NCBI GenBank assembly: GCA_013824115.1
Contig: PNNG01000037.1
Location: forward strand, 1-64,000
Length of the DNA stretch: 64,000 nt
Direction: 5' to 3'
DNA from: Sphingobacteriaceae bacterium
Lineage (GTDB): Bacteria > Bacteroidota > Bacteroidia > UBA7662
A program made the translations under genes and the position numbers. The notes beneath the pieces were generated by a model. That model was not told the origin of the DNA. It did no database searches and saw only the letters and a program-made list of their open reading frames with translations. Shown here in pieces: positions 37,580-46,495 of the stretch. Each line of letters starts with the position of its first letter. Position 1 is the stretch's first letter.

Positions 37580-39961
37580 ATGAAGATAATACTATTCCTT
37601 CTCGGACTGCTTCCCCTGAGCCTGTGGGCACAAAATCTCCGAAACAATCCCACATCCAACCACGGAAACAAGTTCGAACAGCTGGGCACCATTCTGCCCG
37701 ACGCCAATACCTACCGTACGGCATCGGGTGCACCGGGACATCAATACTGGCAGCAGCGGGCCGATTATGATATTCAGGCCACCTTGGATGAAAAAAACCT
37801 GGTCCTTTACGGGAAAGAGCGCATTACCTACACCAACAATTCGCCCGATGCCTTGGCCTATTTGTGGTTACAGCTCGACGAAAACCAACATGACCCCGAA
37901 AATGAAGCCAATCACTTCAACGAAAGTCAGTTGGGACGACGCATTACCGGCAGAGACCTAGAACGCTTGGATGTTCACGCAGAAATGGCGGGCCATGGGG
38001 TAAAAATCAAATCGGTAACCGATGCGTCGGGCAAAAAACTGCCCTATACTGTCAACCAAACCATGATGCGCGTTGATTTGCCCAAAGCATTGGCTCCGGG
38101 CAAAAAAATCAGCTTTTCGGTAGAATGGTCGTACCGCATTCCCGACCGCATGCGCATTGGTGGTAGAGGTGGCTACGAAAAATTCGACGATGGAAACATT
38201 GTTTTCACCATTACCCAGTGGTTTCCGCGCTTGTGTGTTTACAGCGATTATCAGGGTTGGAACCACAAACAATTTACCGGACGCGGTGAATTTTCTTTGC
38301 CTTTTGGCGATTACCGCGTTCGGATGACTGTACCCGAGGACCATGTCATTGTAGGAACTGGCGAGTGTGTGAATTACGCGCAAGTGCTTACCAAAGCCCA
38401 ACAAGATCGTTGGAAACAGGCCCAAACCGCCACTGAGCCGGTGGAGGTAGTTACTTTGGCCGAAGCAGTTGCCCGCGAGAAAAAACCGGCCAGTGGCACC
38501 AAAACCTGGGAGTACCGGGCGCAAAATGTGCGCGACTTTGCTTGGGGCAGTTCGCGTAAATTTGTGTGGGATGCCATGCCGGTGACCATTGAGGGCAAAA
38601 AAATCATGGCCATGAGCGCTTATCCCAAAGAAGCCTATGGTTTGTACCGAAAGTACAGCACCAAGGTGGTGGCGCATACCCTACGCGTATACAGCAAATT
38701 CACCATCCCCTACCCTTACCCTGTAGCCATCAGCGTAGAAGCCAGCAATGGCATGGAATACCCCATGATTTGCTTTAATTATGGCCGTACCAATGCCGAC
38801 GGCACCTACAGCGAGCAAACCAAATACGGCATGATTGGCGTAATCATTCACGAAGTAGGTCACAATTTCTTCCCCATGATTGTGAACAGCGATGAACGCA
38901 ACTGGAGCTGGATGGATGAAGGTTTGAACACCTTTGTGCAATTTTTGGCCGAGCAGGAATTCGATTACAACTACCCATCGCGTAGGGGGCCTGCCCACAA
39001 AATCACCGACTATATGCGATTGCCGGTAGATCAGCTGGAGCCCATCATGACCAACAGCGAAAACATCGTTCAATTTGGCCCAAATGCTTATTCCAAACCG
39101 GCCACTGCGCTCAATATCCTGCGTGAAACCGTGATGGGTCGCGAGCTTTTCGATTTTGCATTTAAGACCTACAGCACCCGTTGGGCCTTTAAACATCCTA
39201 GTCCGGCCGACTTCTTCCGCACCATGGAAGATGCCTCCGGGGTGGACCTCGATTGGTTTTGGCGCGGTTGGTTTTACGACATTGAGCCAGTAGATATCAG
39301 CCTCGACAGTGTTTTGGTACTTCGGGCAACCCCTGGCAAGTTACAAGCTTCTACCTCTGGCAACCGAAACCCACGCCCGCGTCGCAACAACGACGATGAT
39401 GATTTTGTACACATCAGTCAATACCGAAACAAAGAGTCGGGCATGTCGTTTTTGGTAGATGTTGACACCACCCTGCGTGATTTCTACTTCTATTACACCA
39501 AGGCACAGCGCGAAGAAGATGCTGAGGATGCGCAATTGAACCCTGTGAATCCATTTGGTGGCTTAGACACGCTTACTGCCGAGGAATTCACCCAAGGTGG
39601 CCACGTCAATAAGTATGTCTACGAACTTCATTTCAGCAATAAAGGCGGATTGGTGATGCCCATCATTTTGAAATGGGAATATGAAGATGGTACGAGCGAA
39701 ATTGAACGCATCAGCGCCTATATCTGGCGTAAAGACGAGAAAGAAGTGGTAAAAACCTTTTTGAAGCACAAGCCAGTTAAAGCCATTGTGTTAGATCCCT
39801 GGCGCGAAACTGCCGACATAGACGAAAGTAACCACCGCTGGCCACGCGAAGGCGAAAATGTACAACCCAGTCGCCTCCAATTGTACAAAGCCCGGGCAGC
39901 GGGTCGCAATGCTTCACAAGGCAGTCCCAATCCGATGCAGAAGCGACAATCGCCTCAATAA
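37580..39961 (+). CDS. Exported M1-family zinc metallopeptidase
   Basis: 793 residues. A signal peptide (MKIILFLLGLLPLSLWAQ) is followed by an N-terminal beta domain and the gluzincin catalytic domain. The zinc motif HEVGH lies at about residues 423-427, followed by 18 residues and the third ligand Glu in WMDEGLNTF, the M1 spacing. The exopeptidase GAMEN motif is replaced by SNGMEYPM. Many Bacteroidota carry such secreted M1 enzymes. It begins 1 nt after the hupE-like stop, so the two are cotranscribed. A terminator follows at 39971. Confidence 0.92.
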   Translation: MKIILFLLGLLPLSLWAQNLRNNPTSNHGNKFEQLGTILPDANTYRTASGAPGHQYWQQRADYDIQATLDEKNLVLYGKERITYTNNSPDALAYLWLQLDENQHDPENEANHFNESQLGRRITGRDLERLDVHAEMAGHGVKIKSVTDASGKKLPYTVNQTMMRVDLPKALAPGKKISFSVEWSYRIPDRMRIGGRGGYEKFDDGNIVFTITQWFPRLCVYSDYQGWNHKQFTGRGEFSLPFGDYRVRMTVPEDHVIVGTGECVNYAQVLTKAQQDRWKQAQTATEPVEVVTLAEAVAREKKPASGTKTWEYRAQNVRDFAWGSSRKFVWDAMPVTIEGKKIMAMSAYPKEAYGLYRKYSTKVVAHTLRVYSKFTIPYPYPVAISVEASNGMEYPMICFNYGRTNADGTYSEQTKYGMIGVIIHEVGHNFFPMIVNSDERNWSWMDEGLNTFVQFLAEQEFDYNYPSRRGPAHKITDYMRLPVDQLEPIMTNSENIVQFGPNAYSKPATALNILRETVMGRELFDFAFKTYSTRWAFKHPSPADFFRTMEDASGVDLDWFWRGWFYDIEPVDISLDSVLVLRATPGKLQASTSGNRNPRPRRNNDDDDFVHISQYRNKESGMSFLVDVDTTLRDFYFYYTKAQREEDAEDAQLNPVNPFGGLDTLTAEEFTQGGHVNKYVYELHFSNKGGLVMPIILKWEYEDGTSEIERISAYIWRKDEKEVVKTFLKHKPVKAIVLDPWRETADIDESNHRWPREGENVQPSRLQLYKARAAGRNASQGSPNPMQKRQSPQ

Positions 39962-39970
39962 TGCCTTAGA

Positions 39971-39993
39971 ACCCGGTTTAGCCGGGTTTTTTT
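39971..39993 (+). terminator. Intrinsic terminator after the M1 peptidase
   Basis: ACCCGG (39971-39976), five-base loop, CCGGGT (39982-39987), then six further T. It lies 10 nt after the stop codon. Confidence 0.88.
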
Positions 39994-40110
39994 ATGTAGC
40001 AACCAAAATGAGGTCCAGCCCAACTTTCGTTTTTTACTGTGTAAAACTCTCTGGCACAAACCCTTGACACAAGTCATTCTGTGTTTTATTTTCGATATTC
40101 CAAATTTACC

Positions 40111-40893
40111 ATGATGAAAGCAATCACTTACTGCTTGTGTTTACTATTTGCGGTATCCTTCGGAAACAGCAGGGCACAAGGAATTATTAATGGCGATCCC
40201 ATTTTTGGCAACGGCAGTTTTTGGGAGCTGGGTTTCACAAGCCTAGCGAATCCACTCAGCGGCAGGGCATTCTATAGCACCACTAGGAATACGGGGTTAA
40301 GTCCCACTAGAACAGAATTGACCCGTCAAAGCAGCTTCATGCAACGGTCGTATTTCAGGGTAAATACCGCCTTAAGCAAGCAATGGCTGTTGTATTTTAT
40401 GGGCGATGTTGCCATTCACCAATACACCTTTGGCTCGAGGGAGTACTTTTCTGATGGTTCACTCTTCCGGTTAAATCAGTATGTCGACAATGGGCCTTCA
40501 ACCAGTTTTCAACAAAGCTTAAGCATTGGAACCATCTACCAAAGGCCCATGAATGAAAAGATGAAGTGGCGTGTAGGAGGCGGTATGGGGCTGATGATGG
40601 GCATTTTTGAAGAGGAAATCCCATGGGAAAACACAGGATTCAGTCTTTTGCCGTCCCTCATCGGAAGCGTGAGGCTCATCGGAAATGTTGAAACAGGTAT
40701 TGATTTCCAGTTGTCGGAACAACCTAACCGCGTCCACTTGATAGTAAGCTCTGTTTTGCATCATGCTTTTTTGCACGACCCTACCATTTTGAACCACCAC
40801 TTAGGCACGCATGTGGGATTGCAAGTGGGGCTGCGCTTTGGTTTCCAATCAAAGAATCAGGTACAACGCCGATCAGACATCCTGGGATTTTAG
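40111..40893 (+). CDS. Exported protein, probable outer-membrane beta-barrel, unknown function
   Basis: 260 residues from ATG 40111 (a second ATG follows directly). A signal peptide (MMKAITYCLCLLFAVSFGNSRAQ) precedes alternating polar/aromatic strands such as WLLYFMGDVAIHQYTFGS, WRVGGGMGLMMGIF and GTHVGLQVGLRFGF, typical of an eight- to twelve-stranded barrel. I do not recognise a family. Upstream, TTG-20 bp-TATTTTCG (box 40087-40094) is a possible promoter with a leader of about 12 nt. The last 4 nt overlap the 3' end of the convergent pirin gene. Confidence 0.6.
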   Translation: MMKAITYCLCLLFAVSFGNSRAQGIINGDPIFGNGSFWELGFTSLANPLSGRAFYSTTRNTGLSPTRTELTRQSSFMQRSYFRVNTALSKQWLLYFMGDVAIHQYTFGSREYFSDGSLFRLNQYVDNGPSTSFQQSLSIGTIYQRPMNEKMKWRVGGGMGLMMGIFEEEIPWENTGFSLLPSLIGSVRLIGNVETGIDFQLSEQPNRVHLIVSSVLHHAFLHDPTILNHHLGTHVGLQVGLRFGFQSKNQVQRRSDILGF

Positions 40894-41783
40894 GCCCATT
40901 TAAAACCCCGAGGTCGTTCGGGCATCGGAATCAGGTCGTTTTCACCTACAATGGCAGGAAAACGACCTGCTTTCCAATCTGCGCGTGCTTCATCGATACG
41001 CGCGGTTCGGGAGCTCACAAAATTCCAATCGATATAGCGGTTTTCCTCAAAAGGCTCACCTCCCAGCAGGTACAGCTTGGTACCGGCTTTGGCCCTGAAG
41101 CCGCACAGCGAAGGATTTTGAGCTATGAGTATTTGTCGCGGACCAAACCACTCCCCATCGGATTGCACCTGACCTTCGAGGATGTATAAGCCGGTTTCGC
41201 CGAATAACCGATCGCCCGGAGCCAGATAAGCATCTTCAATACAATGTATTTCCACCAAATACAGCCGGCTGTGAACCGGTACACCCGCTTTTTGGTTACC
41301 AAACGCTCCTGCAATGAGGCGATAATGCACCCCCTGCTCTTCCCAAGCGGGTAGTGCTTCAGCAGGAATATGGGCAAAATAGGGTTCTATCTCTTCATCG
41401 TGTGCAGGAAGCGCCACCCAAATTTGGAGTCCATGCATGCGCTGGGGTTTCCCACGCAAATCGCCGGGACTCCTTTCAGAATGCACTACGCCTTTGCCGG
41501 CGGTCATCCAATTCACTGCCCCTGGTCGAATGCGCTGTTCAGTTCCTATGCTATCGCGGTGCATCACTTCTCCTTCCAGCAAATAGGTTAGGGTAGAAAG
41601 GCCAATATGCGGATGGGGCGGCACATCGAAGGCCTCGTGCTCAGTCAATGCCACTGGCCCCATATGGTCGATATAAATGAAGGGGCCAATGGTACGTTGT
41701 TGACTGAACGGCAGCAAGCGGCCTACTAAAAAGTTTCCGATGTTTCGGGCACGTTCTTCGATGATTAATCGCAAATTCGACAT
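40890..41783 (-). CDS. Pirin-family protein
   Basis: 297 residues of the bicupin pirin family. The N-terminal cupin holds the probable iron ligands: HPHIGLSTLTYLLEGE (two His), then VVHSER about 40 residues later with a His and Glu. The C-terminal cupin region includes YILEGQVQSDGEW. Some bacterial pirins act as quercetinases, others bind metabolic enzymes; the role here is unknown. A -7-like box lies 4 nt before the ATG. Confidence 0.92.
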   Translation of the reverse strand: MSNLRLIIEERARNIGNFLVGRLLPFSQQRTIGPFIYIDHMGPVALTEHEAFDVPPHPHIGLSTLTYLLEGEVMHRDSIGTEQRIRPGAVNWMTAGKGVVHSERSPGDLRGKPQRMHGLQIWVALPAHDEEIEPYFAHIPAEALPAWEEQGVHYRLIAGAFGNQKAGVPVHSRLYLVEIHCIEDAYLAPGDRLFGETGLYILEGQVQSDGEWFGPRQILIAQNPSLCGFRAKAGTKLYLLGGEPFEENRYIDWNFVSSRTARIDEARADWKAGRFPAIVGENDLIPMPERPRGFKWA

Positions 41784-41787
41784 GAAC

Positions 41788-41795
41788 GAAAGATA
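41788..41795 (-). promoter_or_regulatory. -7-like box (TATCTTTC) abutting the pirin start
   Basis: One mismatch to TAnnTTTG, 4 nt upstream of ATG 41783 on the minus strand. Part of the leaderless pattern. Confidence 0.4.
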
Positions 41796-41809
41796 TTGAA
41801 AAACGGCTG

Positions 41810-41841
41810 CAAAAAAGAAAGCCCTTGCTCATGCAAAGGCT
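41810..41841 (-). terminator. Terminator after the T9SS cargo gene
   Basis: AGCCCTTGC (41820-41828), loop TCAT, GCAAAGGCT (41833-41841) with one internal mismatch. On the minus strand it is followed by a T-rich tract (41810-41819). It lies 20 nt past the stop at 41861. Confidence 0.75.
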
Positions 41842-41860
41842 CTCTAACGCTTTTAGCCAT

Positions 41861-44500
41861 TTATTGCTTCACCAATTTTTCCATCTTCACATGTCCGTCC
41901 TTCTCCCATCGCAACAAATAAATTCCTGGCGCCGCTGCCGGTAAATCAATGCGGTAATTCGTTTGGCCTGCCAATTCAACACTCAAAACCAGTCTGCCCT
42001 GCAAATCGGTCATTCTTAAATGCAGTGGTTGCTCGTTGTTGGTTTCTACAAATAAGGTGTTGGTAGCAGGATTGGGGTAGATATGCAATTTCAGCGCCTC
42101 TCTGCTTTCGTTTACCGAAACCGTGCTCAAATCGAGGCAGCTGGGATACTGCGCTTGGCTGTACCAATGTCGAACGCGTGGCGCATCGTTTTGAATTAAC
42201 TTTTGGACAGAACTGAGGTTGTTGCCCGCACTACGACTGTAGATGAAGGCCATAGATACCTCTTGAGAAGCACCGGGCGTAAACTGAAAAAACCCACTAC
42301 TGCTCACCATTCGGATGTCGTAACTTTCATTTTGTGGCGGTGGTAAATTCAAATCAAGCGAACTTGTAGCGCCATTGGTACCCCAGAGCGATGGCAGCCA
42401 AACAGGAGCTGCTACGGTTCCGCCCAGTGTTCTTCCCAATGAATCAGAGGAACCGGGAAATACAAAGTTTGCAGTCTGTGCCAGTGTGCCCGCTGTACCT
42501 GGTTGACCAGAACCACCATAGACGATGGGTGAACCGTTTCTCCACCTGCCTAGGCTGTAGTTTCTAAACATTTCGGCAGTCACAGGATTACCGCGTTGTG
42601 TGTCGGGATTATTGAAAAAGTAGGAGGAATAGCTCATGGAAATGCGCTCGCCAGGTTCATCTACCACGCCGTTGAAATTATTGTCGATGCCGTCGTTGTT
42701 GTTAGCAAGTGGGCCTTTGAGCCAATAAGTACCCATGGCAGGTGGACTGAAGCCAAAACCACCCGAAAAAGTATCGGCTTCAAACCTGCTGTAGGTATAC
42801 ATGCCATTTCCCTTTACATCGGTTCCAAGCAAAGAGCCGCGGAATCCTCCTAACTCATAATCATGAAAAAAAGAAATGAACGTGCTGTCGTAGGTGCGGT
42901 TTGAACGATTGGTAAATCGTGTATCTAAAAAAACCGTGTAGTTTACGACGCTGTCGATGGGCTGAATGGTTTTTTCGCAAGTGAAGGCATAAGCCATGCA
43001 CTGCAATTCCAAGCCCAACCCCGGCCATAACTTCTGCGGTGGCAAATCGTGCATTACCCACCACAATGCTTGGTCGCCTTTGATCAAGGGATGGTCACCA
43101 TCCAAATAGTTGTAAACACCATCGTTGTTGCGATCGAAAAAAGGTGCCAGTGCTTCAGTGCTTCCTGGGCGAGTGCCTGGCCACGTTCTAAGTTCAAAAG
43201 AAGGCTCATAACTGCCATTTTGCACCAAACCAAGCGACCAAGCCCAATTAAAATCTGCAATTTCCTTTCGGTTAATCTTCCAAATCCGCCGCAAGCTTCT
43301 ATCGTTCATTGGCTGACCCTGGACATCTAAAATGCCCGCTTCGAATTGAATGCCTGAGGTTGACGATTGGCTAAACATTTGCGCCGTTTGAAACAATTCG
43401 CCATTCGACTTGCCGCCAATCCACCAGCCGGCAGCATGTGATAGTTCAGGCCTGCGCTGGGAAGGATTTGTGCGTTTAGGAACAAAGTAGGCACTGTTGC
43501 CGGAGATGCCCTGATCCCAAAACAAATTGCCATTAGCTATAAAAAGGGCTTCTGCCTGATTTATATCGAGCCAAGCACGTTCTTCAGAATTGACGTTTCC
43601 GATAAAATCAGGACGCTCAATGATAAAAACCGTTGAACTGCTGCGCATCATGATTTTATTAGTAGGCACCAAATGCAAATGTGCCAATTGAACGGCAGGC
43701 ACTGAACTGAAAGGACCAAGTCTAAAGGTCCAGCGTTGACCATTGAAATGAGCGAAATAGCCTCCTGAATAAGAAACAAAATCACGCTTATTCTCCATAA
43801 GTAAGTGGTCGAGTTGTGCCCCCAGCCACTGGTGAATGGTATCGGTCACACCAGCGAGGTTTCTTTGGTACAAGCGGCGTTTGCTCTGTAAAAAGTAGAA
43901 TCCTTGGTTGTTTTGAACAGCTAACTCTAGGGTATCGGCCAAACCATGCGCAAAGGATGTGATTCCTCCGGCTTGCAAGGCGTATACCCGATTGCCCGAA
44001 ACAAAGGAAACCGCATTGGCCGAAGCACTGATTCTTGCAGGCAAAACAGAAGGGAAACCAGGGGTAGAAGTGTTAAAGTGCGTCCAAGACGTGCCTGTAA
44101 ATAAGCTGATGCCTGTTGAAGTAAGCACTACCAATTGGTTGTTAAAGTCCAACAACTGTCGGATGTCGTTGGAAACGAAATTTCCACGTGCCGCACTCCA
44201 TACATCGGTTTGTCCGTTGGCCCAGCGCACCACACCTGAGTCGGTTGCAAACCACAACGCCTGATTTAAAAACAGCATGCCTCTCACAGAAGCTACCGGC
44301 AAAGTAACCGGCATGAGCTGATTGCTGATGGGCGTAAGCCTACGTACTCCCCTCGTTTGATTGATGGTGAAGACAGTATCTGCATTTACCGGTGCCATGA
44401 AGGTAAAAGGCGAGAAACTTTCGAAAGATCTGACGTCCTGGGCCACCACATTATATGCCCAAAAACAAATGAAACTCCATAAAAAGTACAGCTTGCTCAT
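41861..44500 (-). CDS. Large secreted protein with type IX (type A) sorting domain
   Basis: 879 residues from ATG 44500, where MSKLYFLWSFICFWAYNVVAQ makes a signal peptide. The first half has WFATDSGVVRWANG-type repeats suggesting a beta-propeller. Further on, DRNNDGVYNYLDGD and NDGIDNNFNGVVDEPGE resemble MopE/thrombospondin-like calcium-binding loops. The last 75 or so residues are a type A sorting domain, with YPNPATNTLFVE, LQGRLV and a final Lys-rich strand ending in VKQ. It is therefore exported across the outer membrane by the type IX system. The specific function is unknown. Confidence 0.85.
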   Translation of the reverse strand: MSKLYFLWSFICFWAYNVVAQDVRSFESFSPFTFMAPVNADTVFTINQTRGVRRLTPISNQLMPVTLPVASVRGMLFLNQALWFATDSGVVRWANGQTDVWSAARGNFVSNDIRQLLDFNNQLVVLTSTGISLFTGTSWTHFNTSTPGFPSVLPARISASANAVSFVSGNRVYALQAGGITSFAHGLADTLELAVQNNQGFYFLQSKRRLYQRNLAGVTDTIHQWLGAQLDHLLMENKRDFVSYSGGYFAHFNGQRWTFRLGPFSSVPAVQLAHLHLVPTNKIMMRSSSTVFIIERPDFIGNVNSEERAWLDINQAEALFIANGNLFWDQGISGNSAYFVPKRTNPSQRRPELSHAAGWWIGGKSNGELFQTAQMFSQSSTSGIQFEAGILDVQGQPMNDRSLRRIWKINRKEIADFNWAWSLGLVQNGSYEPSFELRTWPGTRPGSTEALAPFFDRNNDGVYNYLDGDHPLIKGDQALWWVMHDLPPQKLWPGLGLELQCMAYAFTCEKTIQPIDSVVNYTVFLDTRFTNRSNRTYDSTFISFFHDYELGGFRGSLLGTDVKGNGMYTYSRFEADTFSGGFGFSPPAMGTYWLKGPLANNNDGIDNNFNGVVDEPGERISMSYSSYFFNNPDTQRGNPVTAEMFRNYSLGRWRNGSPIVYGGSGQPGTAGTLAQTANFVFPGSSDSLGRTLGGTVAAPVWLPSLWGTNGATSSLDLNLPPPQNESYDIRMVSSSGFFQFTPGASQEVSMAFIYSRSAGNNLSSVQKLIQNDAPRVRHWYSQAQYPSCLDLSTVSVNESREALKLHIYPNPATNTLFVETNNEQPLHLRMTDLQGRLVLSVELAGQTNYRIDLPAAAPGIYLLRWEKDGHVKMEKLVKQ

Positions 44501-44650
44501 AATAACACTTTTTACAAAGGAAACTCCATTTCTGCTCAGAATTGTCATGATATTGCTAAAAACAACTTGTGTTAACAATCCCCCCCAAAATGAGGATTGC
44601 AAAGATTCAACTGTTTAATGTCGCAAGTGCTGCTCGGCATCTCCACTGCC

Positions 44651-44682
44651 TTTGGGAAAGCGGTGCTGAAACGCTATTTTTA
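44651..44682 (+). promoter_or_regulatory. Promoter abutting xseA
   Basis: TTTG (44651-44654), 20 bp, TATTTTTA (44675-44682, one mismatch to TAnnTTTG), then only 3 nt to ATG 44686. The predicted transcript is leaderless. Confidence 0.55.
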
Positions 44683-44685
44683 CGC

Positions 44686-45801
44686 ATGCCCCAAACATAT
44701 TCTGTCAGTCAGCTCAACCAGGTAGTAAAAGCCCTGCTCGAGAGTGCGCCCTTTTTACAGCGCATTGAAGTGAAGGGAGAAATCAGCAATCTTACGCGCC
44801 ACAGCAGCGGGCATTATTACTTTTCGTTGAAGGATGAAAACAGCCAGGTGAGTTGTGTGCTTTTCCGTACGGCTGCACAGGCACTTTTATTTGAACCAAT
44901 GGCGGGCGATCAGGTGGTGGCCACGGCTGATATAACCGTGTATGCTCCCCGGGGCAATTACCAATTGCAGGTAAGCAAGCTCGAAAAGGAAGGCATGGGC
45001 AGCTTGTTTCAGCGTTTTCTGGAACTCAAGAAAAAACTGGAGGTAGAAGGTCTTTTTGCCGACAAACACAAAAAAGCGATTCCGCGCTTTCCTAAAACCA
45101 TTGGCGTGGTAAGTTCTCCTACGGGCGCAGTCATTCGCGATATTTTGAATACCCTCAACCGGCGATTTCCAGCCAGCAAGGTGCTCTTGGCGCCCAGCAA
45201 AGTACAGGGAGAAGATGCAGTGCCATCTCTTTTGCAAGCATTGGCAGCTTTGGAACGGCAGTCCGATGTGGACGTGGTTATTGTGGCCCGAGGTGGGGGT
45301 AGTATGGAAGACCTGTGGTGTTTCAATAACGAAGCCTTGGTACGCGCCATTTTTGCCATGCGCAAGCCCGTGATTGCGGCTATTGGCCACGAAACCGACT
45401 TTACCCTGTGCGATTTTGTGGCCGATAAAAGGGCCCCAACGCCTACTGCCGCAGCCGAATTGGTAAGTGCCGATCAAAACGAAATCCAACAGTGGCTCGA
45501 TGAGCAGCAGCTGCAAATCGCTTACAGTTTATCGGGACAAGTAAATTGGATGGAAGAGCAACTGACCCAGCACCGGACAGATATGCTCCGCCAATTACAG
45601 CAACAGCTGCGGCTGAAGGGCGAAGAATTGAAGGGCTTGGAAGGCCGACTGGCGGCGCTTGATTACCGTTCGGTACTCGACCGTGGTTTCAGCATTACGC
45701 TCAAGGGCAAGGAGGTTGTAAAGAGTGTGGCGCAGGTAACCGCAGGTGAAACCCTAAGTACCGTAGTGAAAGACGGGGCATTTGAAGTACGGGCTCAATA
45801 A
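44686..45801 (+). CDS. xseA: Exodeoxyribonuclease VII large subunit
   Basis: 371 residues from ATG 44686 (MPQTYSVSQL); the frame is open further upstream but that part reads unlike the family. The N-terminal OB domain (VKGEISNLTRHSSGHYYFSLKDE) leads to the catalytic domain with IGVVSSPTGAVIRDI, VIVARGGGSMEDLWCFN and PVIAAIGHETDFTLCDFVAD, followed by a long helical region and a short end. It degrades single-stranded DNA as a complex with XseB, whose gene does not follow here as it does in many relatives. Slightly shorter than E. coli XseA (456), as usual for this phylum. Confidence 0.93.
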   Translation: MPQTYSVSQLNQVVKALLESAPFLQRIEVKGEISNLTRHSSGHYYFSLKDENSQVSCVLFRTAAQALLFEPMAGDQVVATADITVYAPRGNYQLQVSKLEKEGMGSLFQRFLELKKKLEVEGLFADKHKKAIPRFPKTIGVVSSPTGAVIRDILNTLNRRFPASKVLLAPSKVQGEDAVPSLLQALAALERQSDVDVVIVARGGGSMEDLWCFNNEALVRAIFAMRKPVIAAIGHETDFTLCDFVADKRAPTPTAAAELVSADQNEIQQWLDEQQLQIAYSLSGQVNWMEEQLTQHRTDMLRQLQQQLRLKGEELKGLEGRLAALDYRSVLDRGFSITLKGKEVVKSVAQVTAGETLSTVVKDGAFEVRAQ

Positions 45802-45812
45802 ACAACATTCCG

Positions 45813-46193
45813 TCAGGTCGGTTCATTGAACTTGGTGCGAATGGTATAGATGAAAAAGTAACCCACCAAGGTATAGAACAAATACAAGGCATCGAAGCCT
45901 GTATCGGTATCCCATTGGAATTGAATGCGGCCAAATTGAAAGTGCTTGTGTATTTCCTGTCGCAATTCTTTACGCGAAATGGGGGCTGGTCCGGCACTTT
46001 GGTAGCTGGCCGTGCTTGGATCCGCAGAACTGATGGCGCTTTGCAGCTCGACTTGTGATTCGGTATTTTCTTGCTTATGATCGGGATCCGATACCCTAAC
46101 GGATTGGAACAATCCGAAAAGAAGCACCAGCAGCAGGGCATTGGCTATACCCTGCTGCAAGAGCTTCATTCCTTTTTTACCAAACCAAACCAT
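45813..46193 (-). CDS. Hypothetical small membrane protein
   Basis: 126 residues. An N-terminal helix (about residues 13-31) and a C-terminal helix (about 103-118) flank a polar, Ser/Gln/Glu-rich middle region, so both ends are in the membrane. I do not recognise a family. It is convergent with xseA (12 nt apart). TAAATTTG at 46211-46218, a perfect -7 box on this strand 17 nt upstream of the start, supports expression. Confidence 0.6.
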   Translation of the reverse strand: MVWFGKKGMKLLQQGIANALLLVLLFGLFQSVRVSDPDHKQENTESQVELQSAISSADPSTASYQSAGPAPISRKELRQEIHKHFQFGRIQFQWDTDTGFDALYLFYTLVGYFFIYTIRTKFNEPT

Positions 46194-46483
46194 GTGTAAA
46201 ACTGATATCCCAAATTTAGAATTAAAACCTTCTTTAAACTGTGCCAGTTTTTGACGTATGCATATTTTTATTCATCAATAAGAATTAATAATTTGAAATA
46301 CATTCATTTTGAGGAATTTACAGGGCTTCAGTTGAGTCAATTTGATTATTTTTTAACTTTCATTAACATTTACAATATGTTGATATCTATTAAAAACAAC
46401 AAAATTGCATTCCATAATATAGATTTTGCATTGTTGGTGTAATTGATAGATTGCAGGCTTCACCACCGAATAGTTCAAAGCCC
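46194..46483. other. AT-rich intergenic region
   Basis: Between the small membrane protein and uvrC. Bases 46261-46440 are only about 23 percent G+C by my count, against roughly half in the neighbouring genes. It contains the -7 box at 46211-46218 for the leftward gene. I see no other gene, tRNA or repeat; a 63-codon open frame at 46251-46442 has the composition of chance. Confidence 0.6.
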
Positions 46484-46491
46484 TAATTTTG
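46484..46491 (+). promoter_or_regulatory. -7 box (TAATTTTG) abutting uvrC
   Basis: Perfect TAnnTTTG, 4 nt upstream of the GTG start at 46496. There is no room for a ribosome binding site, so the mRNA is probably leaderless. No -33 element was found. Confidence 0.6.
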
Positions 46492-46495
46492 ATGT

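Noticed and set aside
46251-46442. A 63-codon frame in the AT-rich gap before uvrC
   Set aside because: Composition and amino-acid content (Ile, Asn, Phe, Tyr) are those of AT-rich non-coding DNA; no promoter position fits.
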